NCBI GenBank assembly: GCA_963678675.1
Contig: OY783193.1
Location: forward strand, 32,083,082 to 32,147,081
DNA from: Xiphydria camelus
Lineage: Eukaryota > Arthropoda > Insecta > Hymenoptera > Xiphydriidae
Direction of reading: 5' to 3'
Length of the DNA: 64,000 nt
Part shown: positions 56,120-64,000 of the stretch, piece after piece
Position numbering within the stretch: position 1 is the stretch's first letter
Layout of the letters: the number at the start of each line of letters is the position of its first letter
Translations under genes and position numbers: made by a program
The notes under the pieces: generated by a model
What the model saw: only the letters and a program-made list of their open reading frames with translations
What the model was told of the DNA's origin: nothing
Databases searched by the model: none

Positions 56120-58066
56120 CTTCCGATCTTGATGAAACTTCGTAAATTTAAAGTTTATCGAAAAATAAGAGACCCCTATTTTGTTATAGCTGCCCAATTT
56201 TAGTTTCAGGGGGTGAAATGGACCCCTGAACTTTCACCCCCTTTCAGCTATCTCCGAAACGAAGCGAGATAGATGAAAACTTTCAATGTACGTTTTGTTT
56301 GGTGTTTTTAGTGTAATAAAATGCCCTAAACAGATTTTGAAAACACGCATTATTAAAAAAAAAATGTTTATCTAATTTTTTGAAATTTCGGTTTGGTCAT
56401 ATGGACAAAAACGTAGGAAATTGTATTACAAATTCAACAATGTATGACAAAATATATTTCCCTCTTACAGTTTTGCAAATTTCTAACTATTATGTCTGAG
56501 CGGGCTACCAATGGCAGTGACGGGATAGGTCGGGGGTTATTACTTCTATGTATTTTAATGCCACTTTTCTTTCATTTAATAAAGTTCAACTTTCTATGGC
56601 TCATAATTATGACAATAATGGTATTCCGTAAAAAAATGTTTCATACAAAGTTGTTTCTTACACCAAGCACACGTAATAACGGTAATATCGCCACATATGT
56701 GGCATCGTGGTTCCGAGTCCTGTGCATAACAAAATTCTACAGGATGTTAAATTCAGGAGAGATCTCGTGTCTACATATCCACTCTTGAACCAAGAATATT
56801 TAATAAAGTTAGCAAACCGTGTCAAAGAAAACTGATTATGAGTAAGGGGTTGAAGTTTTAGAATATTATCTCTCGAATGAAGGTTTTTTAGTCTGAATAT
56901 TCAGTTTCTATTGTGCACAGAAGTTCATATTATTATTATGGCAATTATAAATCCGATCAATGTGTTAACTTTATTGGGGTGGCCGTTTTTAATGTACCAG
57001 ATGGAAGAGAAACTCCAGTGAATAGTGCAGAAGTGCAATTGAAAGATTTATTACAAAATATTATTATACGTAGCATGGAGGATTCATAATTTCGAGTCGA
57101 ACATGAAAATAAATTAGAATTGGAAGATTCAATCGAGGATAGTGAAATGCACGCTGTTAATACTGACTGGCTGGAATCGGATGTCGAGCATGTTCCTCAC
57201 GTAGAAACCTGTATACCTGCAGAACCATTTTCCTGTACACCCGATGAAGAAGCGGTCAGCTTTGAATATAAAAAAAGTACCATAGACTACTAGAATAGTG
57301 GAAAGAAAAGACGTCGAACCGTAGCAGCAGTTCAACATCAGTTTAGAAAAGTCAAATCTGATAGGCAATTACGAAGATGGGCTGCACAAGTGGGAGAGGG
57401 GGGTACTCAAAATGATAAATTAATACGCATTTGAACATCCTGTAGAATTTTATTATGCACAGGACTCGGAACCACGGTGCCACATATGTAGCGATATTGC
57501 CGTTATTACGTGTGCTTGGTGTAAGAAACAACTTTGTATAAAACATTTTTTCACGGAATACCATTATTGTCATAATTATGAGCCATAGAAAGTTGAACTT
57601 TATTAAATGAAAGAAAAGTGGTATTAAATTACATAGAAGTAATAACCCTCGACCTATCCCGTCACTGCCATTGGTAGCCCGCTCAGACATAAATGTTAGA
57701 AATTTGCAAAACTGTAAGAGGGAAATATATTTTGTCATACGTGGTTGAATTTGTAATACAATTTCCTACATTTTTGTCCATATGACCAAACCGAAATTTC
57801 AAAAAATTAGATAAAAATTTTTTTTTTGAAAAATAATGCGTTTTTTCAAAATCTGTTTAGGGCATTTTATTACACTAAAAATACCAAACAAAACGTACAT
57901 TGAAAGTTTCCATCTATCTCGCTTCGTTTCGGAGATAGCTCAAAGGGGGTGAAAGTTCAGGGGTCCATTTCACCCGCTTAAACTAAAATTGGGCAGCTAT
58001 AAAAAATAGGGGGCTCTTATTTTTCGATAAACTTCAAATTTACGAAGTTTCATCAAGATCGGAATA
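56120..58066. mobile_element. Element with about 640-bp inverted arms and a decayed transposase remnant
   Basis: TTCCGATCTTGATGAAACTT CGTAAATTTAAAG at the left is inverted at 58035-58066; similarity runs through the arms to about 56750 and from about 57430. The middle contains remnants of coding sequence, so this looks like an internally rearranged transposon whose C-terminal end was duplicated inverted. Confidence 0.75.
57020..57593 (+). pseudogene. Unclassified transposase-like remnant (Cys/His C-terminus)
   Basis: In broken frames: NSAEVQLKDLLQNIIIRSME, LELEDSIEDSEMHAVNTDWL, a basic HTH-like VQHQFRKVKSDRQLRRWAAQ, then after a gap EPRCHICSDIAVITCAWCKK and LCIKHFFTEYHYC with stop TAG at about 57589. 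The CxxC...CxxC...CxxxH...HxxC pattern is a zinc-binding end. The same end is present inverted in the left arm (56590-56750). Family not recognised. Confidence 0.5.
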
Positions 58067-58880
58067 CGTCATATTTATGACGTACCTTGGACGTCAAAAT
58101 TCAACGTCTTTTTGACGGAACTTTTCCGTCATTTTCAATGACGAACGAGACTTAGAAAAATTTCGGTCTCCTACATATATAGGCTTGAAAATTTATTTGT
58201 GAATAAATGGACAAAAAATGTAATTTGTTCAATTATTAAATCAATAAATTATTTCATTTCGAGTCTCCAGAGTATGTTGAGCAAGTTATAAACTATACTG
58301 TTTATTAAAAAGCACAGATTATTAAAGTAAATGAAAGACAATCAATTAATGTAGGATGAATAAACATTTAGATAATTATTTATTTATTTATTTTTATTTA
58401 TTTATTTATTATTTATTTATTATATTAATATCAATTTGCGTCTATGCAAGAATATTTATCAAAAGATACAATCATAAATTTAGAAAAATGTTGAGAAAAG
58501 AATAATACGATTATAAAATCTTATTTATTCAAGCTCTTTCTTATTGACAGGAAAAGCAATATACATTTATTCATCAAACTTCATATGAACACCAATAGTA
58601 ATAATATTCTTAACCACAGGAGCGTGCAGCAGATGAGGACTCGAGGACACCGACCGATCAACGAAGTTAAGGTAGTTCCTCTTCGCGACGACCTTAACCA
58701 AAAGTTACATACCATGTTCATGTTTAAAATATTGATAATTGGTTTAATTAGTAGTAAATAAAATTAAAAACTACACAATATTAACTCGGCACTAATAGAT
58801 AATACGATGGATATCATTTATTGCCGTAAAATATATTCTATATTGTGTTTTTGATCTACCATTGCTAGTAAACTTTTTGC
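58067..58880. mobile_element. Partial second copy of the GACGT / 5S-core element
   Basis: GACGT words at 58075-58140, then the AT-rich core (AAAGCACAGATTATTAAAGT, AATTTGCGTCTATGCAAGAA), a TTTA-rich run (58376-58425) and the 5S-like segment at 58616-58680. The tail to TTTGATCTACCATTGCTAGT (58850-58875) is nearly identical to 42000-42396. Ends abruptly at 58880. Confidence 0.75.
58616..58680 (+). repeat. 5S-derived segment truncated after box A (second copy)
   Basis: GAGGACACCGACCGATCAAC GAAGTTAAG followed by GTAGTTCCTCTTCGCGACGA, the same fusion as at 42127. Confidence 0.65.
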
Positions 58881-59499
58881 CGGGACTGTCCGGGCTTTGC
58901 CCCAATACACGAAATATCTTGTATATACAGACGACGCACTATTCTGTGTGCGTATGAGCGACGATCGTGGCTCGCTGTTCCGTTCCCCCTCCACGCACTC
59001 GTTCGCTTGCAGGCCTTGCAGATATCAAGAGACACGGTAGTGTCTCGCGGCATGTGCATTCAAGTCGTCAGAACGACGCCGCCATTGCTGTCGCCGCGAG
59101 CACCCGTATATCTTTACAGGAAAAATGTCTGCCCCCTTCACCCCTCAATTTTAACATCGAATTTTCTCAATAAATATACGGTTATAACCAAAACCATGCT
59201 TAGTTACGCCATATAAATCGACTATTCTCTATCGATAGAGACCAGAGTAAATGTTGTAAGTTACATATTAACAGAGATTTTTCCTTAGCAACGCGAAGCC
59301 ACGCCCCTCGCACCTCAAAAGTCGAGAATCCGATTTCTCGGGCGATATATATATGTCAAAATCTCATAAAAATTCCGCCTGTCTTAGGCGATATTCGGCC
59401 ATGGTCGGAAATGTGTACACAGATGCGGCTACACGCATACGCCATCAAAAATGTACGTGAGAGTGTGTGAGAGAATATATTCCTTGAATGTTTAGTTAT
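58881..59499. other. Intergenic, nothing recognised
   Basis: A GC-richer patch at 58960-59100 and short frames only; no domain, RNA gene or clear repeat structure seen. Confidence 0.4.
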
Positions 59500-59620
59500 T
59501 TTTCAAAATTAATAAAATATTTCCATTCGCGAAACGATTTCCCTCGCATTCTTTCGATCCTCGGACGCGCTTGTTAATAAAAAGTAAAAATTCAGTGTAA
59601 TCGGAGTAGTGAATCTCAAT
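59500..59620. repeat. Dispersed repeat shared with 7500-7625
   Basis: AATATTTCCATTCGCGAAAC GATTTCCCTCGC is the inverse of 7575-7610, with similarity continuing to the right. Confidence 0.7.
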
Positions 59621-59859
59621 AGTGGTGAATGTGACAGACGCTCCGTATAGTTTAATAATCGTTTGTATTTTTTTCGAATATCGAGATAGTGAACGGATGC
59701 AGTGGTATTCTTCTTTCCAATGCCTGTGCATCAAGAAAGGAGCAGGAAAGGAGACGGTCTCAGAAGAATTGCCATTAGATAAGTTTAATTGCCATTTGAC
59801 AGCTTTAACCTCACTTTCACAATGGAAGGACAATATCTTTGTGTTCGTTCTATTTTTTG

Positions 59860-60115
59860 TTTTCAGGGTCATGCGAGCACGGGAAAAATCGAAGAAAATC
59901 AATCATCAATACAAGCCGTGGCAGAATAGGAGATGAAATGGAATTGGATCACAATAATCAAGTAATTACTTTATCACTATCTTTCTCTATTGATATATTT
60001 CCTCTTTCGTACTATTACAAGTTCCAATTTACACACCGACCTGTCAAACCTGAAGTGTACACGTACCGCACTTCTATTTCATCTCTTCTTCGTCTCCGGT
60101 GTAACGACGGTCAAT
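59860..60115. repeat. Segment homologous to 61815-62030 (direct orientation)
   Basis: CGTGGCAGAATAGGAG, ATGGAATTGGATCACAATAA and CCGACCTGTCAAACCTGAAG TGTACACGTACC recur at 61825-62020 with a few changes. Confidence 0.7.
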
Positions 60116-60239
60116 GAGGAATTACTGATACCGATTAGGCAGATAAGTGCTGAATAACGTAGTATAATACGAGAGAGGAAATATATCATTTTTAATAATT
60201 CTGTCATTATTAGAATAGAATTGATTAACTCAGATATAG

Positions 60240-60631
60240 TTTTTTAATTTCTACGCTCGAGTAAGTTCGGTATATTTTAAATAGTGAAATGCTGCATATG
60301 ATTATGTAATTTACAATTTGTTGCAGATCGTATTCAAACCCGAGGAGGTTTCTTTCGAACGAGGGATCATCTACTTGTTGTTCCAACAAGAACCAGTTGC
60401 TTAGTTGCATTCATTGCATTTGACAGGTCGGTATATAAATTGGTTCTTAATTTTTACGCTGAGTAAGTTCGGTATATTTTAAAAGTGAAATGCTGCATAT
60501 AATTGTGTAATTTACAATTTGTTACAGATCGTTTGCGAACCCGAGGAGGTTTCTTTCGAACGAGGGATCATCCACTTGTTCCAACAAGAACCAGTTGCAT
60601 TCATTGCATTTGACAGGTCGGTATATAAATT
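60240..60631 (-). pseudogene. Tandemly duplicated Tc1/mariner transposase fragment
   Basis: Two direct copies of about 190-200 bp (60240-60442, 60443-60631), each reading on the minus strand NWFLLEQQVDDPSFERN or a close variant, then a stop soon after. This is the segment just before the FTDES catalytic motif of a Tc1/mariner-type transposase, as seen more fully at 63080-63300. Confidence 0.65.
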
Positions 60632-60872
60632 GAGGGGGTCAGTGGAAAAGTGGTACAAGTCACAATTTGGATTATTTGAGTTAACTGCAAAAATGCGGTA
60701 GTTAAAGTAAATATCTGTTTAGAAAAAAAAGTGGTATAAGTGGCAACCATATCATTATACACTTATACCATTTTTTTTCGAAACAGATATTTACTTTAAC
60801 CATGCATTTTTGCAGTTAACTCAAATAATCCAAATTGCGACTTGTACCACTTTTCCACTGACCCCCTCAATT
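60628..60872. repeat. Palindromic MITE (AATTGAGGGGGTCAGTGGAA)
   Basis: AATTGAGGGGGTCAGTGGAA AAGTGGTACAAGTC and inverse; arms of about 110 bp include AACAGATATTTACTTTAAC. Confidence 0.9.
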
Positions 60873-61017
60873 GGTAGTATAATACGAAAGAGGAAATATA
60901 TCATTTTTCTTAATTCTCTCATTATTAGAATTGGTTAACTTAGATTAATATAATTTTAGTTTCTACGTTTAGTTAGTTCAGTATATTTTAAATTGTTCGT
61001 GTTATTTACAATTTGTT

Positions 61018-61320
61018 ACAGATCGTATGCGAACTCGAGGGGGTTTCTTTCGAACGAGGGATCATCGTCTTGTTGTTCCAAGAACCTGCTGCTTTGGTTT
61101 ATTCGGCGACCTGGATTTGCTGTCTCGAGTGCATGGACGTACGTCACTTTAAATGGATGAATATCCTTTAATATCCTCCGAACCGTAGACTTGCTAACCT
61201 CTGATTCTAACCTTTCTTGCCATAGCCTGAATATTCTTTCGAGGGTTATTCCGTACTCTTTCTAGCAGAGCATCGATATTTTGCTGCATCTATATTCTTC
61301 TGGAACTTCCTAAAAAATAA
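61018..61320 (-). pseudogene. Tc1/mariner transposase fragment, third copy
   Basis: Minus strand: IDALLERVRNNPRKNIQAMA, stops, then IHPFKVTYVHALETANPGRR and FLEQQDDDPSFERN. More of the N-terminal half remains than in the copies at 60240. Confidence 0.6.
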
Positions 61321-62325
61321 TTATAAAAACCCTATATAATTCAGCCCGAACAATTACAATCTTATTGGACTATACCTTATCGGGGAGATTTTTCGACATA
61401 ATGATTCCGAAACGTTTTTATCGAGAAGTATATATTTCTAACATACGGTAGTGTTCACGAATATTGTAAAATATCGCAGGCATGTTACAGAAAAGTTACT
61501 TGCAAGAACGTGCTTTGTGGGGTGCAAATGGTGATATTTTGTAATCCATCGTTACACCAGAGGCGAAGAAGAGATGAAAGAGAAGTGAGGTACATGTACA
61601 CTTCACGTTTGACAGGTCGGAATTTAAATTTAAACTTGTGATTGTATAATACGAAAGAGGAAAAACTTATATCGATAAAGAAAAAAAAATAATAAAGTAG
61701 TTACTCTATTATTGTAATCCAATTCCATTATATCCCTTATTTTTCTGCCGCGACTTTGATTGTTGATAGTGGATGGATCAACCAATAAATTTGATTTTTC
61801 TTCGCTATCAGCAATTAAAGTCGTGGCAGAAAAATAAGGGACACAATGGAATCGGATTACAATAATGGAGTAACTACTTTATTTATTTTTTCTCTCTTTA
61901 TCGATATATTTCCTTTTTCGTATTATACTATCACAAGTTCCAATTTATATACCGACCTGTCAAACGTGAAGTGTACATGTACCTCGCACTTCTATTTCAT
62001 CTCTTCTTCGCCTCTAGTGTAGCGATGGAAATTACAAAATATCATCATTTACACTCCACAAAGCACGTTTTTGCAAGTAACATTTCTGTAACATTCCTAC
62101 AATATTTTACAATATTCGTGAACATTACCGTATATGTTAGAAATATATATTTATCGATAAATTCGCGAATGTTGGAAAACATCATAGAAATATTTCGGAA
62201 TCATTAAGTTGAAAGATCTCCTCGATAAGGTACAGCTCGATAAGATTGTTCTTGTTAGGGCTGAATTATATAGGGTTTTTATAATTATTTTAGGTAGTCC
62301 CAGAAGAACACAAGTGCAGCGAAAT
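61290..62325. repeat. Very long inverted repeat, arms about 480-510 bp, spacer about 45 bp
   Basis: CTATATAATTCAGCCCGAAC, ATGATTCCGAAACG, CATACGGTAGTGTTCACGAA TATTG, AGAGGCGAAGAAGAGATGAA A and CTTATTTTTCTGCCGCGACT TTGATTG on the left all recur inverted in mirrored order on the right (61815-62325). Confidence 0.85.
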
Positions 62326-63079
62326 ATCGATGTTGTGCTGGAAATTTATTTACGAGTAAGGGCGAAATTTCAGCAGTGCATGCAAAAGGATTTCTTAAAA
62401 CTATTCCAACGTCTCGAGTCAATATATGTAACAACATACATACAGGGTCAGTCGCACTATACACGCCAGCAAATGGGTTGCATATCGCTCGGCGTTTAGG
62501 AGATACCGACGATTCCTGTAATTTAATGGTAATTTCGTTAGCCCGGACTCAAACCCCGATAGCCCGGACTCAAACCAAAGAGACGTATCAATTTGAAAAA
62601 CATCGGCTAACTTTTAGTGTAGGTGATGGGTGCTCCGAAAAATGTGACAGCTGTTTGTATTTTTATTATTAATAAATAGAAGCCGTGCTATTTTTCTGTA
62701 GTCATTCATCGAACATAGACAACAGAAAAGGAGTCGAAATGCAATCAGATAAGTTAATTTCTGAATTACTTCATTTAACCTCATTTTCATAACCTATAAA
62801 GAATACATATCTTTGTGGTCACTTCTTTTTTTCTTTCAGCATTGCATATGAGGACGGGACGAACTCTTTGAGGACTAAGCGGAATTAATCTTTCTACATA
62901 TTGGAGAATCCAAGTCGTGGGAGAAGAACAAAAACATCGGAGTAACTACAATATCGGGGTAACTATAACACTTTATTTCTATTTTTCTCATCGGTGCTTG
63001 CCCTCTGCCTTTCTACTACAAGTTTCGATTTATATACTAAATTTTATTTTATTTTTAGTTCATCGCCTCCACTCCATCG
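62326..63079. other. Repeat-derived DNA, no intact gene
   Basis: Contains a single arm related to the 26158 palindrome (62460-62495) and a direct repeat TAGCCCGGACTCAAACC at 62539 and 62559. Further down is sequence akin to 59860 (GTGGGAGAAGAACAAAAACA). Confidence 0.5.
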
Positions 63080-63300
63080 CCTTCGATTTCTTCTACCCAG
63101 TGAGGATTTCTCACGGACCAATAGTGGGCGTTGTGATTATTCACTAATCCTTCGTTGTAGAATTTCGATTCATCTGTGAACAAAATCTTTTGACGAACGA
63201 GGGATCGTCCACTTGCCGTTCCAAAAACCAGTCGGAATAGTTCATTCGTCGAGCTGGATCTGCTTTCTCCGGTGCATGTATGTACTTCATTTTAAAAGGA
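63080..63300 (-). pseudogene. Tc1/mariner-type transposase fragment with FTDES motif
   Basis: Minus strand, with one frame change: HPFKMKYIHAPEKADPARRM, NYSDWFLERQVDDPSF, then ILFTDESKFYNEGLVNNHNA HYWSVRNPHWVEE. The FTDES aspartate and HYWS..NPHW block are characteristic of DDE_3 Tc1/mariner-like transposases. Lacks N-terminal HTH and the last catalytic acid. Confidence 0.75.
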
Positions 63301-63331
63301 TGAAAATTCTTTTCTCTTTCTTATAGTCTTA

Positions 63332-64000
63332 CTAGCAGCCCGTCCCGGCTTCGCACGGGTAGATTGTGGATTGATTTTGGTCGTCATTTAATGAATTTTT
63401 AGCAGATATCTGTACTCATAGGTAGGGAGCCATGCTACGCTAAAAAACACACATGTATTTAATTTAAATTGGAAAGTATATTTCTTTTATTAATTTATCT
63501 TAAGGCCAACGGATAGACAATGTTTTTTATTTTTTTATTTGGAGTAAAAACGTGTAAATTTGTCGGTATGCCAACTCTGGAGCAAGCCACATACAATTGG
63601 CCGTGTGAAAAACATGAATTTTCCAAATTTAAGCCAGCAATAGTCAACCATTGACCTTGTGCTTTGTTGATGGTAATAGCAAAAGCAAGACGCAAAGGGA
63701 ACTGGAGCCGCTTGAATTCGAATGTTAAATCGTTGGAAATCATAGGTATGCGTGAATGAGGACGTCTTCGCCTTTGAATTTGCCAGTGATGATTGTTACC
63801 TCGATTAAATTTGGTTGGCACTAAGGGATTTTTCGTGTAACTGATTTGGAATATTATGTCAGATGTAAGAGATTCCAAATGAAGGTCATGGTCAAGGTCA
63901 AATACAATATCACCATTATACAGCCACTAAAAAATCCTAAATCCTACTATCAAAAAGAATTTGTATAGGGCCCGTAGCTTTCATGGTACGAAGCCGAACT
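63332..64000 (-). mobile_element. Helitron, 3' end to beyond the window
   Basis: Read on the minus strand, the element ends CCCGTGCGAAGCCGGGACGG G (hairpin), then CTGCTAG, with a T immediately outside. A short GC hairpin followed by CTRR and insertion before T is the Helitron 3' terminus. A Pif1-type helicase lies inside it, in the expected orientation. Confidence 0.85.
63495..63910 (-). CDS. Helitron Pif1-like helicase, C-terminal part
   Basis: The C-terminal block of RepHel: QFPLRLAFAITINKAQGQWL (helicase motif V region), LENSCFSHGQLYVACSRVGI (motif VI with the SHGQLYVACSR signature) and NIVYPLALR, stop at 63495. The frame is open at least to 63910 (FDLDHDLHLESL) and upstream parts, including Rep/HUH and Walker A, lie outside the window or are lost. 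Q-W replaces the usual Q-T(L) after INKAQG, a possible decay mark. Confidence 0.8.

Overview
This is an animal nuclear window, almost certainly insect and most likely hymenopteran; an ant is my inference from the gene structures and transposon families. It shows multi-exon genes with short GT-AG introns, AT-rich intergenic DNA, metazoan proteins (Nop2, Gkap1) and a dense load of class II transposable elements. No bacterial-type operons, rRNA/tRNA genes or CRISPR arrays are seen.

Host genes. (1) 63-3074, minus strand: the 5' eight exons of Nop2 (28S rRNA m5C methyltransferase), running off the left edge. (2) 19021-30851, minus: a four-exon gene for a chromatin-type protein of about 3334 aa (PWWP domain, one C2H2 finger, AT-hook, then a huge disordered tail ending in SQSF/SYY repeats). 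(3) 32857-37694, plus: six coding exons of a Gkap1 homologue (302 aa). Genes 2 and 3 are divergent across about 2 kb. For all three models the reading phases close exactly across every intron.

Mobile DNA. 3.6-16.2 kb is a mosaic of nested inverted-repeat elements around one apparently intact ISL2EU-type transposon (about 7.7-12.1 kb) that encodes a THAP-DDE transposase and, convergently, a SAP-SWIM-YqaJ nuclease; both genes have complete open models of 523 aa. 38-45.7 kb is another nest: palindromic MITEs, an internally deleted piggyBac, a pogo-like element inside a long foldback, and a 1.65-kb element carrying 5S-rRNA-like promoter sequence. 45.7-50 kb is a broken gene of a mobile-element-associated family, interrupted by a mariner and a tiny TTAA-flanked element. 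51.2-54.8 kb is a decayed, GC-rich protein-primed type family-B DNA polymerase of Polinton/virus type. 55.4-63.3 kb holds a minisatellite, a long-TIR element, a second 5S-bearing element and shuffled Tc1/mariner fragments in very long inverted repeats. At 63332 a Helitron 3' end begins and its Pif1-like helicase runs off the right edge.

The most unusual signal is a shared core (AT-rich segment plus 5S-like box A/box C sequence plus a MITE half) found inside two otherwise different inverted-repeat elements: one has terminal TGACGTCA-type words, the other GCAATATTGC-type words. It looks like one element family that changed its subterminal repeat code. Function there is inference; the sequence relationships are directly visible.
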